A DNA stretch of 64,000 nucleotides, taken from Panacagrimonas sp046594215 (lineage in GTDB: Bacteria > Pseudomonadota > Gammaproteobacteria > Nevskiales > Nevskiaceae). The stretch covers positions 1 through 64,000 of the forward strand of contig JBKJPX010000048.1 of NCBI GenBank assembly GCA_046594215.1, written 5' to 3'. A program made the translations under genes and the position numbers. Positions 40,485-49,188 of the stretch are shown here, in pieces. How positions within the stretch are numbered: position 1 is the stretch's first letter; the number at the start of each line of letters is the position of its first letter. The notes below the pieces were generated by a model. That model made no database searches. It was given only the letters and a program-made list of their open reading frames with translations, and was not told the origin of the DNA.

Positions 40485-41254
40485 CCGTTTCGCTCCGCCG
40501 CGTTGGCCTCCACCGAGGCGCGGATCTGCTGCAGGTTCTCGCGCAGCACGTCGGCAATCAGCTCGTCGGTGCGCGCATCCAGCAGCACCTGCTCGACCAC
40601 GCGCAAGGCGAGGTCGATGAAGGTCTCGCTGATGTCCTTGGCGAACGGCAGCTTCGACAGCCGCCCGGTCTGCGGATCGTTGCGCAGCTTCTCCGCGATC
40701 ATCGCGCGCAGCTGCGGCTGGTTTTCCTCGAGCGCCCGCGCGATGTTGCGCGCGTACTGGCCCTTGGCGAGCACCTGGCTGACCTCGTCGAGCACGGCGA
40801 CGGTGACCGCGCCGCTGATGGACTCGACGATCGCGTTCTTGAAGCGGTTGACGAGCCGGTAGGTGAATTCCTCTCCGACCGCCCGATCGGCCGCGCGCCC
40901 GAAGCGCGACAGCAGCAGCACGATGCGCACGAGGCGAAAGAGTCTCAGGCCGCGCAGGGCCGGGTGCTGCAGGGGAATCATGCCCAGAACGTCGTACCAG
41001 TTGCGCTTGACGTACTCGAGCGACCAGCCGGCCTGGTGCCAGCGCCAGCAGAACTCGGTGGCGAAGATCGCGCAGATCGCGTAATCGGCGGCGAAGATCA
41101 GGCGCGCGGCGTCCGCACCGACCTTGCCGAACATTTCCCAGGCCAGCAGCGCCACCGAGATCAGCGCCAGCGCCAGCATCAGCCAGTCGAGCGGCCCGAC
41201 GCGGCGTGCGGCGTCGGCCATTTCCAGGTGCAAGGCTTGTTCGGGGCGGCTCAT
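40481..41254 (-). CDS. Ion-transport-family protein: voltage-sensor-like domain without visible pore
   Basis: A 257-residue membrane protein. Four hydrophobic segments correspond to S1-S4: LDWLMLALALISVALLAW, LIFAADYAICAIFATEF, NWYDVLGMIPL, and the Arg-rich LRGLRLFRLVRIVLLLSRFGR. After S4, no S5-pore-S6 follows. Instead there are about 130 mostly polar, helical residues (FTYRLVNRF, ENQPQLRAMIAEKLRNDP). It may be a sensor or a proton-channel-like protein. It overlaps ycgL by four bases. Confidence 0.75.
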   Translation of the reverse strand: MSRPEQALHLEMADAARRVGPLDWLMLALALISVALLAWEMFGKVGADAARLIFAADYAICAIFATEFCWRWHQAGWSLEYVKRNWYDVLGMIPLQHPALRGLRLFRLVRIVLLLSRFGRAADRAVGEEFTYRLVNRFKNAIVESISGAVTVAVLDEVSQVLAKGQYARNIARALEENQPQLRAMIAEKLRNDPQTGRLSKLPFAKDISETFIDLALRVVEQVLLDARTDELIADVLRENLQQIRASVEANAAERNG

Positions 41255-41331
41255 CGCGCGACGCTACGCAGGCGCCGCACCGAGGGTCAAGCGCGGTGCG
41301 CGGCGCGCCGGGCCATGGAGGGCCCTCGCCA

Positions 41332-41622
41332 ATGGACGCAACACGCGCAATCAGGAGCTTGAAAGTGGCGCTGCTCGCGGGGGGCGTGCTGCTGGCCGGC
41401 TGCTCGCGCGTCACCACCGAGAACTACGCCAAGGTCGAAGTGGGCATGCCACGTACCGAGGTGTACGGAATCCTGGGTCGCCCTGACGAAGTCTCGGGCG
41501 GCGCGCTCGGACCGCTGAGCATCTCCAATGAAACCTGGAAGGGACGCAACCAGACCATCAACATCACTTTCGGCGGCGACCACGTCGCGCTCAAGGCGAT
41601 CGGGCAGAACGCATCGAATTGA
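41332..41622 (+). CDS. Small lipoprotein with SmpA/OmlA (BamE-like) domain
   Basis: A 96-residue protein: signal LKVALLAGGVLLAGC with lipobox LAGC, then ENYAKVEVGMPRTEVYGILGRPDEV, the typical start of the SmpA/OmlA or DUF3862 fold, and WKGRNQTINITFGGDHVALK. It is probably anchored to the outer membrane. The role of such small members is unclear. ATG at 41332 chosen because the signal begins there. Confidence 0.78.
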   Translation: MDATRAIRSLKVALLAGGVLLAGCSRVTTENYAKVEVGMPRTEVYGILGRPDEVSGGALGPLSISNETWKGRNQTINITFGGDHVALKAIGQNASN

Positions 41623-41711
41623 GCGAGTCCCGGGGCGTCTAGGTAGTCGCATCCATCGCGGGGGCCCGTCCGCGCGCCTACACTGCCAATCCATCTTCCG
41701 TGCGGGCTTTC

Positions 41712-43067
41712 ATGATCGAGTCCCCGATTCGCGAAGCGGTCACCGCCGTGCTGCACCACGGCGACGAGATCCTGATGGTGCGGCGGCATCCGGCGCTGGC
41801 ATCGTTCCCGGGCTACTGGGCGTTTCCAGGTGGCAAAGTGGACGGGGCCGATTCCGACGCGCCGGTTCGCACTGCCGCATGGTCTACCGCCATTGAGCCG
41901 CGCCTGATCGAAGCCCTGGCGCGCGAACTGCGTGAAGAGATCGGTTTCGACCTGGACGCCGCTTTCGAGCTGGGCGAGGTCGAGTCGGTTCACCTGTTCG
42001 GCAACGCGCTGACGCCGCCGATCCTGCCGGTGCGATTCAATACCCTGTTCTACCGCATCCATCTCAAGCACCGGCCTGCGATCACGCTCGACATGGGCGA
42101 GGTCGACCAGCTGCGCTGGGCCAAGCCTTCGGACCTGCACGCGGAATACCTCGACGGCCAGCTGCTGCTCGCGCCGCCGACGTCCGCGGCCGTGGCCTTG
42201 TTCGCCGCGGGCGGCGGCATCGAAGCCGGTAACGTCGCGCTCGAGGAATTTCACAAGCACCGGCTGCCGATCATCCAGGCGGTCCACGGCCTGCGGAAGA
42301 TCCCGGTGCGCTCGAACACGCTGCCGCCGGCTTTTCACACCAACTGCTTCCTGATCGGCGATGAAGGATCGAACGTGATCCTGGTCGATCCGTCGCCATG
42401 GAACGACGACGAACTGGACGCGCTGTACGAGCGCGTGCGGACCTTCGGCGTCAGCGAGCTTTTCCTGACGCACCATCATCCGGATCACAACGAGCGCGCA
42501 GACGTGCTCGCGCGACGGCTCGGCGTCGGCATTGCGCTCAGCGCGGACACCTCGGCGCGCATCTCCGAACGCGCGCCGAAATTCTTTGCCGGGATCACGC
42601 AGCGCCTGGTCAACGACGGTGACGTCGTGACGCACTGGAAGGGTCGTCCGGTGCGCGCCATCGCGGTGCCCGGACATGACGAGGGTCAACTCGCGCTGAT
42701 GTCGGCCGACCGCGCCTGGTGCATCGTTGGCGACCTGATCCAGGGCATCGGCACCGTTGTGATCCACAAACCGGAAGGCAACATGCGCCGCTACTTCCAG
42801 TCGCTGGAGCGCATCATCGAGCTCGATCCGAAGGTGATCCTGCCGTCGCATGGTCTTGCGATGGGCACGACGTTCCGGCTTCAGGAGACCTTGCGGCATC
42901 GCCGCCAGCGCGAAACCTCGGTGCTGGAACTGCACCGCGAGGGACGCTCGACCGACGAAATGCTGACCGTGATCTACAAGGGCCTGGATCCGCGTCTGCT
43001 GCCATTCGCGCGCGACACCATCGAGTCACACCTCGAAAAGCTGCGTGAAGAAGGGGCCCTGGCCTAG
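41712..43067 (+). CDS. NUDIX hydrolase fused to metallo-beta-lactamase-fold hydrolase
   Basis: A 451-residue fusion. Residues 1-170: NUDIX domain with PGGKVDG (G41) and RELREEIGF (71-79). The box is split by about 16 extra residues (SDAPVRTAAWSTAIEP), as in NUDT19-like proteins. Residues about 190-451: metallo-beta-lactamase domain with FLTHHHPDHNERAD, GHDEGQLALM and a LPSHGLAMG terminal His, resembling LACTB2-like enzymes. An upstream in-frame GTG at 41700 is possible. The NUDIX part may hydrolyse CoA or nucleotide derivatives and the MBL part a thioester or RNA; the pairing suggests sequential steps. Confidence 0.83.
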   Translation: MIESPIREAVTAVLHHGDEILMVRRHPALASFPGYWAFPGGKVDGADSDAPVRTAAWSTAIEPRLIEALARELREEIGFDLDAAFELGEVESVHLFGNALTPPILPVRFNTLFYRIHLKHRPAITLDMGEVDQLRWAKPSDLHAEYLDGQLLLAPPTSAAVALFAAGGGIEAGNVALEEFHKHRLPIIQAVHGLRKIPVRSNTLPPAFHTNCFLIGDEGSNVILVDPSPWNDDELDALYERVRTFGVSELFLTHHHPDHNERADVLARRLGVGIALSADTSARISERAPKFFAGITQRLVNDGDVVTHWKGRPVRAIAVPGHDEGQLALMSADRAWCIVGDLIQGIGTVVIHKPEGNMRRYFQSLERIIELDPKVILPSHGLAMGTTFRLQETLRHRRQRETSVLELHREGRSTDEMLTVIYKGLDPRLLPFARDTIESHLEKLREEGALA

Positions 43068-43105
43068 CTCGACGTCGCCCGGGCGAGGCTCGGCTGCAAC
43101 GACCG

Positions 43106-43834
43106 CTAATTCTTGAGCACCATCTTGAGCTGCTCGTCGCCGTCCTTGGTCTGCTGCACGCGCACGGCCATGTAGTTGCGCGCTGGCGCCAGCCAGAACA
43201 CGGTGGTCTTCTTCTTGTCGTTCACGCGCTCCACGCGCACGGTGTCGAAGTTGCCCGCCGGCGTCTGCACCTGCTCGCGCGCCACGATGCGGAAGCGATA
43301 GACCTTCGCGCGCTCGCCCTCGACTTTGGTGACGGCGAACTCCTCGGGGCCCGGCTTGCCCGCGCGGCTCACGACCCAGTTCTGGATGGCGATCTGCATC
43401 GCGAGGCGATCGATCATGCCGGTCTCGAGCGGACGCATCTCGCCCGCGCTCGAGCGCACGACGCCGTCTTCCCAGTTGAAGCGCAGGCTGAAGTTGTCTT
43501 CCTTCTTGTCGGCGCGCTGGAAGTCGAAACTCTGCGAGAGGACCTTGCCATCGGCCATGCAGAAATCGGAACGCTCCGAGACCTCGCCGATGAACAGGCG
43601 CGCGAGCGTCGAGGGCTTGGCGTGGTACTGGTAGCGCCAGCAATTCGGATCGTCCTGCCGCGTGAGCTGGAAGCGCGCCTCGCCCAACGCCATCATCCCG
43701 CGCGTCAGCAGGTAGGTGGCGTCGCTCGGGATCGGCGCGGGCGACGCGGCCTGCGACAGCGGGGCGGCAAGCACGAGCATGAAGCCGGTGAGCAACCGCC
43801 GCCAACGGCGGCCCATCGGGCCGGTCCTGATCAT
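43106..43834 (-). CDS. DUF3108 periplasmic protein
   Basis: A 242-residue protein with an N-terminal signal (LLTGFMLVLAAPLSQAASPAP) and beta-rich repeats typical of DUF3108 (SDFCMADGKVLSQSFDFQRADKKED, RNYMAVRVQQTKDGDE). Its ATG overlaps the purN stop (ATGA at 43831-43834). DUF3108 genes commonly follow purN in gammaproteobacteria; function unknown. Confidence 0.85.
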   Translation of the reverse strand: MIRTGPMGRRWRRLLTGFMLVLAAPLSQAASPAPIPSDATYLLTRGMMALGEARFQLTRQDDPNCWRYQYHAKPSTLARLFIGEVSERSDFCMADGKVLSQSFDFQRADKKEDNFSLRFNWEDGVVRSSAGEMRPLETGMIDRLAMQIAIQNWVVSRAGKPGPEEFAVTKVEGERAKVYRFRIVAREQVQTPAGNFDTVRVERVNDKKKTTVFWLAPARNYMAVRVQQTKDGDEQLKMVLKN

Positions 43835-44511
43835 CGGAAAGGATCTTCGAGGTCGGACAATTGCAGCGGCGTCCGGATCGGCACGCCGCGCAGCACGGCC
43901 TGCGATCCACGCAGGCACAGCGCCCCGTCGGCCATCCAGGCGACGGCTTGCGGCAGGATTCGGATTTCCACTTCGTTCATGACTCGGCTGGCCAGATTCT
44001 CGGGAATATCTTGAGGGCGGACGCTGACACGCCCCTGAATGACGGGCGCTCCGCCATCCAGCTCCCGGGTCACGTAGTGGACCGTCGCGCCGTGTTCGGT
44101 TTCACCGGCCTCGAGGGCCCGGCGGTGCGTATCCAGGCCCGGATGGCGAGGCAGCAGCGAGGGATGAATGTTGATCATCCGGCCGGCGTAGCGGCGCACG
44201 AAGTCGTCGCCGAGCACACGCATGAAGCCCGCCAGCACCACGATATCGGGCTGCAGCGCGTCCAGGGCCGCGGTGAGGGCTTGGTCGAACGCGGCGCGGC
44301 TGGGCCAGTCCTGGTGCGCGATCACTTGCGTGGGGATACCGGCCTCGCGCGCACGGTCGAGGGCGGGCGCGGCGGCGCGGTTGCTCAGGACGCCGACGAT
44401 GCCCGGCCCCGGGATACGCCTGGCGATGCAGGCCTCGATCAGCGCCTGCAGGTTGCGACCCTGGCCGCTGACCAGGACCGCGATGCGAGCGCCAGCGCCC
44501 CCGCTAGGCAA
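43831..44511 (-). CDS. purN: Phosphoribosylglycinamide formyltransferase
   Basis: A 226-residue enzyme using 10-formyl-THF in purine synthesis. Motifs: VLVSGQGRNLQALIEA, and the catalytic region NIHPSLLPRHPGLDTHRRALEAGETEHGATVHYVTRELDGG. No ATG is available near the start. TTG at 44509-44511, overlapping the purM stop by eight bases and preceded by AGGACG, is the best candidate. Purine operon with purM. Confidence 0.92.
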   Translation of the reverse strand: MPSGGAGARIAVLVSGQGRNLQALIEACIARRIPGPGIVGVLSNRAAAPALDRAREAGIPTQVIAHQDWPSRAAFDQALTAALDALQPDIVVLAGFMRVLGDDFVRRYAGRMINIHPSLLPRHPGLDTHRRALEAGETEHGATVHYVTRELDGGAPVIQGRVSVRPQDIPENLASRVMNEVEIRILPQAVAWMADGALCLRGSQAVLRGVPIRTPLQLSDLEDPFR

Positions 44512-45535
44512 ACCGGACGTCCTGCTTCCCCTTGATCACTTCGCCTACGACCCAGGGCCTGAGCTTGGCCTTGCGCAGCCTGGCCAGCGCGACGTCCACC
44601 TGCTTGCGCGGAATCACCATCGCGAAGCCGATCCCACAGTTGAACACGCGCCACATTTCTTCCGGCTCGACCGCGCCCTCGGTCTGAAGCCAGTCGAAGA
44701 TCGCGGGACGCTTCCAGCTTGAGCTGTCCACCATCGCGCCGAAGCCCTTGGGGAAACAGCGTGTGAGATTGCCCGTCACGCCGCCACCCGTGATGTGGGC
44801 CATGCCGCGCACTTGGATGCCCGATTCGACGAGCTTGAGAACCGGCTTGACATAGATCTGCGTCGGCGCGAGCAGCGCGTCGCCCAGGGTTCCGGATTCG
44901 AAGGGCTGGTCCACGCTGTGGCCGCCCACGGACATGATCTTGCGTACGAGGGAGTAGCCGTTGGAATGCGGGCCGCTGGAGGGCAGGGCGACGATCACGT
45001 CGCCCTTGGCGATCTTCGAGCCGTCGATGATCTTAGACTTCTCGACCACGGCGACGCAGAAGCCGGCGAGGTCGAAGTCGTCGGCCGTATACAGGCCCGG
45101 CATCTCCGCGGTCTCGCCGCCCACGAGCGCGCAGCCCGCCTGCTTGCAGCCTTCGGCGATGCCACGGATCACCAGGGCCGCGGTGCGGTTGTCGAGCTTG
45201 CCGGTGGCGTAGTAATCGAGGAAGAACAGCGGCTCGGCTCCCGACACCAGCACGTCGTTGGCGCACATCGCCACGAGGTCGATGCCCAGCCCTTCGACGC
45301 GCCCGGCGTCGATGCCCAGGCGCAGCTTGGTGCCGACGCCGTCGGTGCCGCTGACCAGGATCGGCGTCTTGTATTTCTTCGGCAGCCCCACGAGCGCGCC
45401 GAATCCGCCGACGCCGGCCAGGACCTCGGGACGGCGCGTGGACTTCACGATCTTCTTGATGTCGTCGACCAGCGCATCGCCAGCCTCGATATCAACGCCG
45501 GCGTCTCGGTATGACAGGGATTTGCGTGAACTCAT
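44504..45535 (-). CDS. purM: Phosphoribosylformylglycinamidine cyclo-ligase (AIR synthetase)
   Basis: A 343-residue ATP-dependent enzyme of purine synthesis: N-terminal SYRDAGVDIEAGDALVDDIKK, GTDGVGTKLRLG, GGETAEMPGLY and the C-terminal HITGGGVTGNLTR. ATG at 45533-45535 gives the standard length; a TTG 15 bases earlier is possible. Divergent from the DUF2066 gene across 68 bases, an arrangement conserved in gammaproteobacteria. Confidence 0.95.
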   Translation of the reverse strand: MSSRKSLSYRDAGVDIEAGDALVDDIKKIVKSTRRPEVLAGVGGFGALVGLPKKYKTPILVSGTDGVGTKLRLGIDAGRVEGLGIDLVAMCANDVLVSGAEPLFFLDYYATGKLDNRTAALVIRGIAEGCKQAGCALVGGETAEMPGLYTADDFDLAGFCVAVVEKSKIIDGSKIAKGDVIVALPSSGPHSNGYSLVRKIMSVGGHSVDQPFESGTLGDALLAPTQIYVKPVLKLVESGIQVRGMAHITGGGVTGNLTRCFPKGFGAMVDSSSWKRPAIFDWLQTEGAVEPEEMWRVFNCGIGFAMVIPRKQVDVALARLRKAKLRPWVVGEVIKGKQDVRFA

Positions 45536-45603
45536 CGGGGAGCGAAGCAAGGACGTTCGGAAGTCCCAAGCATTTTACAGACCGCGCCGCGATAATCCCC
45601 GTC

Positions 45604-46281
45604 ATGCATCGCTTCTTTTCCCCCGTCGGGTCGCGCCTGCGCCCGTTCATCCTGATGGCCTGGCTCCTCGCGGCGGCCTGGGCCCCCGTTTCGTCCGCGC
45701 AGACCCCGGTGATTGGCGGTTCCGCCGGGGGCGTGCTGGGCGCAAAGACCGTCCCGGGCAATCCCTACGGCGCGATCGTGCCGGTCGAAGATGAATCGCA
45801 GAAGTCGCGCGACAGCGGTATCCGCCTCGCGCTGATCCAGGTTCTCAAGGGCGCGATCGGCCGCTACGACGAGCGCACTTCGCCGATCCTGGCGCTGGCG
45901 CCTCGGCTGGTGCAGCAGTACAGCTTCGTGCGCGACGAAACGGCCGGCACCTTGATGTTCCGCGCGGTTTTCGACTCGGCCGGCGTCGACGCGGCGCTGC
46001 GCTCGCAGGGGCTGCCGGTGTTCGGTGTCAATTCGAGCATCGTCGAGAGCTGGATGGTGCAGGTCCGCGGGCTGCGCACCACGGCGGACTACTCCAAGGT
46101 GCTGCGTCACTTCACGCGCATCAAGGGCGTACGCAGCGTGGACGTCGACGACCTGCGCGACGACACCCTGCGGCTGCGCATGGTGGTCGAGGGCGGCATC
46201 GCGCTGGCGGCCGAGCGCGCGGAGAAAAGCGGCGTGATCGGCCGCGACGAGATGGGGAACTATGTTCTCGCCCGACGCTGA
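45604..46281 (+). CDS. DUF2066 secreted protein
   Basis: A 225-residue protein with a signal peptide (RPFILMAWLLAAAWAPVSSAQT). The body carries GLRTTADYSKVLRHFTRIKGVRSVDVDDL, an FtsX/TonB-C-like beta-alpha-beta unit seen in DUF2066. The ATG at 45604 is chosen at the start of the signal. It overlaps the perM gene by 20 bases. Gene order purM | DUF2066-perM-hda is a gammaproteobacterial marker. Confidence 0.82.
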   Translation: MHRFFSPVGSRLRPFILMAWLLAAAWAPVSSAQTPVIGGSAGGVLGAKTVPGNPYGAIVPVEDESQKSRDSGIRLALIQVLKGAIGRYDERTSPILALAPRLVQQYSFVRDETAGTLMFRAVFDSAGVDAALRSQGLPVFGVNSSIVESWMVQVRGLRTTADYSKVLRHFTRIKGVRSVDVDDLRDDTLRLRMVVEGGIALAAERAEKSGVIGRDEMGNYVLARR

Positions 46282-47443
46282 GGCGCCGCTGCCGTCGACC
46301 CCGCCGATCGACGAGCCCGGCTCGGCGCTGGATCGCCTGCGGTTTCGGGACACCTGGCCGTGGCTCGCGGCGCTGGCGGTGTTCGCGTTGTTCTGCTGGC
46401 TGTTGTCGCCGATCCTCACGCCTTTTGTGCTCGGTGCGGGTCTGGCCTACGCGGGCGATCCCATCGTCGACCGGCTGCAGCGCCTGCGCCTGTCGCGCAC
46501 GGCGGGCGTCTGCGTGGTTTTCCTCGTCATCGGCACCCTGGGCTTCCTCGGGCTGATCCTGCTGCTGCCCATGCTGACCGACCAGTTGCGCGTCCTGCTC
46601 CAGAATATTCCGGAGTGGCTGGCCTGGCTGCAAAACCACGGCTTGGAACGCATCGGCATCAGCCTGCCGGACGGCATGCGACTGGACGCCGCAGGCTTCA
46701 AGCTCATCATCGCCGACCACTGGTCCGAAGCCAGTGGCATGTTCAAGTCCGTGTGGACGCACGTATCCGCCTCCGGCGGAGCGCTGCTCACGGCCATCGC
46801 CAACCTGCTGCTGGTCCCGGTGGTCACGTTCTACCTTTTGCGGGACTGGGACGATCTGGTCGCGTGGATCGGCAACGTGGTGCCGCCGCGCAGCCGGCCC
46901 AAGGTCAGCCTGATGGCGCGCGAGACGGACGAGGTGCTCGGCGCCTTCATCCGTGGCCAGCTCACGGTGATGGCGGCGCTGACCGTCTATTACTGGATCG
47001 CGCTGTGGATGGCAGGCCTGAACCTGGCGCTGCTGGTGGGCCTGATCATCGGGCTGATCAGCTTCGTGCCTTACCTCGGCGCCATCATCGGTGTGCTGAC
47101 CGCGATCATCGCCATGCTGGTGCAGACCCAGGAACTGCTGCCCTTCATCTACCTCGCCATCGTCTTCGGTATCGGACAGGTGCTGGAGAGCAACGTGCTC
47201 ACGCCCTGGCTGGTGGGCGACAAGATCGGCCTGCACCCGGTGGCGGTGATCTTTTCGGTGATGGCGGGCGGGCAGCTGTTCGGCTTCGTCGGCGTGATGC
47301 TCGCGTTGCCGGTGGCCGCGATGATCGCGGTCCTACTGCGCGAAACCAAGAAGCAGTGGCTGGACAGCCGCATGTACGGCCACGGCGCGCGCGCGTCGGT
47401 CGACACGCTCGGAGGGGAGGGTGTCGCGCCGCCGCCTTCATGA
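46262..47443 (+). CDS. perM: AI-2E family transporter / PerM permease
   Basis: A 393-residue membrane protein with about seven hydrophobic segments and the family blocks TFYLLRDWDDLV, FIRGQLTVMAALTVYYWIALW and LVGLIIGLISFVPYLGAIIG. The family includes the AI-2 exporter TqsA and PerM; substrate not determined here. It is coupled to hda by an ATGA overlap. Confidence 0.9.
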   Translation: MFSPDAEAPLPSTPPIDEPGSALDRLRFRDTWPWLAALAVFALFCWLLSPILTPFVLGAGLAYAGDPIVDRLQRLRLSRTAGVCVVFLVIGTLGFLGLILLLPMLTDQLRVLLQNIPEWLAWLQNHGLERIGISLPDGMRLDAAGFKLIIADHWSEASGMFKSVWTHVSASGGALLTAIANLLLVPVVTFYLLRDWDDLVAWIGNVVPPRSRPKVSLMARETDEVLGAFIRGQLTVMAALTVYYWIALWMAGLNLALLVGLIIGLISFVPYLGAIIGVLTAIIAMLVQTQELLPFIYLAIVFGIGQVLESNVLTPWLVGDKIGLHPVAVIFSVMAGGQLFGFVGVMLALPVAAMIAVLLRETKKQWLDSRMYGHGARASVDTLGGEGVAPPPS

Positions 47444-48138
47444 AGGGCGCGCAACTGGCGCTGCCGGTGCAGCTGTCGCAGGCGCCGGCGTTCGACAATT
47501 TCTTCGCGGGTCCCAATGCAGACGTCGTCGTCTCGCTGCAGGGCACGGTGTCGCCGCACGGCCTTCCCGCCGCCTGGCTCTACGGCGCGACTTCGAGCGG
47601 AAAATCACACTTGCTGCGCGCCACCGTGGCGCTGGCCGGTCCGCGCGCGCGGTACGCCGCCGGGCCTTACGAGGCGGCGGCGCTGGCCGACTGGAACGAT
47701 GCCCAACTGCTCGCGCTCGACGACGTCGAGGCGCTGGCGGCGCACGAGGACAGCGCGATCGCGCTGCTGCGGCTGATCGACTACCGCCGCCAGCACGGAA
47801 TGCCGTTGCTCCTGGCCGCCGGCGTGCCGCCCGCGCGCCTGGACAGCCCGCTGCCGGACCTGCGCACGCGGCTCGAGGCCATGGCCCTTCTGGGGCTGAA
47901 GCCGCTGCGCGAGGACGATCGTCGCGACCTCGTGCGCCTGAACGCGGCGCAGCGGGGACTGGACCTGCCGGAGGACGCGATGGCCTGGTTGCTGGGGCGT
48001 CTGCGCCGCGACGCCGGCACCTTGATCGCCGCGCTTGAGGAGATCGACCGCGCCTGCCTCAGCGCGAAACGTCGTCCGACGCTACCGTTCGTGCAACAGG
48101 CGCTTGCGCCCTTGCTGCAGCCGTCTCTGTTGCCCTGA
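47440..48138 (+). CDS. hda: DnaA regulatory inactivator Hda
   Basis: A 232-residue AAA+ protein related to DnaA domain III. The N-terminal QLALPVQL is the beta-clamp-binding type motif. GATSSGKSHLL is Walker A, and LLALDDVEAL replaces Walker B. A sensor/arginine region follows (LPDLRTRLEAMALLGLKPL). With the loaded clamp it stimulates ATP hydrolysis by DnaA. The ATG at 47440 overlaps the perM stop. Its 3' end overlaps the convergent DUF2069 gene by 80 bases. Confidence 0.9.
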   Translation: MKGAQLALPVQLSQAPAFDNFFAGPNADVVVSLQGTVSPHGLPAAWLYGATSSGKSHLLRATVALAGPRARYAAGPYEAAALADWNDAQLLALDDVEALAAHEDSAIALLRLIDYRRQHGMPLLLAAGVPPARLDSPLPDLRTRLEAMALLGLKPLREDDRRDLVRLNAAQRGLDLPEDAMAWLLGRLRRDAGTLIAALEEIDRACLSAKRRPTLPFVQQALAPLLQPSLLP

Positions 48139-48445
48139 AGCGCACGAACATCATCAGACTGACGTAGTCGAGCGCCGCGACACCGGCGATGGCGAAGGCC
48201 CAGCCGCGCGATTCCGGCTTGGCGTAGCCGTCGGCGAGATACCCGGCAACGAAGAAAGCCACCAGCATCGAGGCCCAGGCGCAGGTGTAGGACTTGCCGC
48301 GCCAGAGTCCCACCAGCGGCAGGCACAGCACGGTGGCCAGCAGCAGGCTCAGCGCGGACGGATGTCGCAGGGCTACGGCCAGGATCAGCACGCCGTGCGA
48401 GGCCAGCGCGAGGCGCTGGGCGAAGGCCGAGGGGAGCATGTTCAT
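48059..48445 (-). CDS. DUF2069 inner-membrane protein
   Basis: A 128-residue protein with four hydrophobic segments (ALASHGVLILAVAL, LSLLLATVLCLPLVGLW, ASMLVAFFVAGYLADG, AFAIAGVAALDYVSLMMFV). YLADGYAKPESR is the DUF2069 hallmark. The last about 26 codons overlap the end of hda on the other strand. The ATG at 48443-48445 overlaps the wrbA stop (48442-48444). Confidence 0.8.
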   Translation of the reverse strand: MNMLPSAFAQRLALASHGVLILAVALRHPSALSLLLATVLCLPLVGLWRGKSYTCAWASMLVAFFVAGYLADGYAKPESRGWAFAIAGVAALDYVSLMMFVRFRATETAAARAQAPVARTVASDDVSR

Positions 48446-49038
48446 CGGGCGGAGAGCCGCAGCGCGGTTTCGGCCACGCGACGCCCGAGCGCCTCGCACA
48501 GCGTGATCTCGTCCTTCGATAGCGGCGCGGGTTCGGCGCCTATTCCGGAGACGTGAGATGCGCCGTAGGGCGTGCCGCCGGTCTTCGTGGCGGAGAGTTC
48601 CGGCAGCGTGTACGGCAGGCCCAGCAGCACCATGCCGTGGTGCATCAGCGGCAGCATCATCGTGATCAGCGTGGTTTCCTGGCCGCCGTGCATGGAACTC
48701 GTCGAGGTGAAAACGCCAGCCGGCTTCCCCACCATCGCACCCGAAAGCCACAGGCCCGAGGTGCCATCGAGGAAGTACTTCAGGGGCGCTGCCATGTTGC
48801 CGAAGCGCGTGGGGCTCCCCAGCACGAGGCCCGCGCACTCGCTGAGGTCGCGCGCCTCGGCGTACGGCGACCCTTCGGTGGGCACCGCGGCTGCGGTGGC
48901 CTCACAGTCGGCGGACACCGCCGGCACGGTGCGCAGTCGCGCCACGGCGCCGGCGCTCTCGACACCGCGCGCGACGTGCCGCGCCATCGCCAGGGTGGCG
49001 CCCTTGCGCGAGTAATAGAGGACCAGGACCTCGGTCAT
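48442..49038 (-). CDS. wrbA: NAD(P)H:quinone oxidoreductase, WrbA family
   Basis: A 198-residue flavodoxin-fold protein: FMN loop VLYYSRKGATLAMARHVARG, LVLGSPTRFGNMAAPLKYFLDGTSGLW and TSTSSMHGGQETTLITMMLPLMHHGMVL. It reduces quinones by two electrons, protecting against redox cycling. It sits upstream of, and coupled to, the DUF2069 gene. Confidence 0.92.
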   Translation of the reverse strand: MTEVLVLYYSRKGATLAMARHVARGVESAGAVARLRTVPAVSADCEATAAAVPTEGSPYAEARDLSECAGLVLGSPTRFGNMAAPLKYFLDGTSGLWLSGAMVGKPAGVFTSTSSMHGGQETTLITMMLPLMHHGMVLLGLPYTLPELSATKTGGTPYGASHVSGIGAEPAPLSKDEITLCEALGRRVAETALRLSAR

Positions 49039-49188
49039 GCGTCTGGGTACCTTTGGACAGGTAAGCGGCGCATTCTAAGGCGCGTCGTTCGGCCGGCGTT
49101 CAGACACGCCGCGGCGACGGGTCCAGGTGTTCAGGATTGGCTCACCTGGGAAGCGTGTGATGGGTGGGCCGTCCCAAGGAGTGATCCC

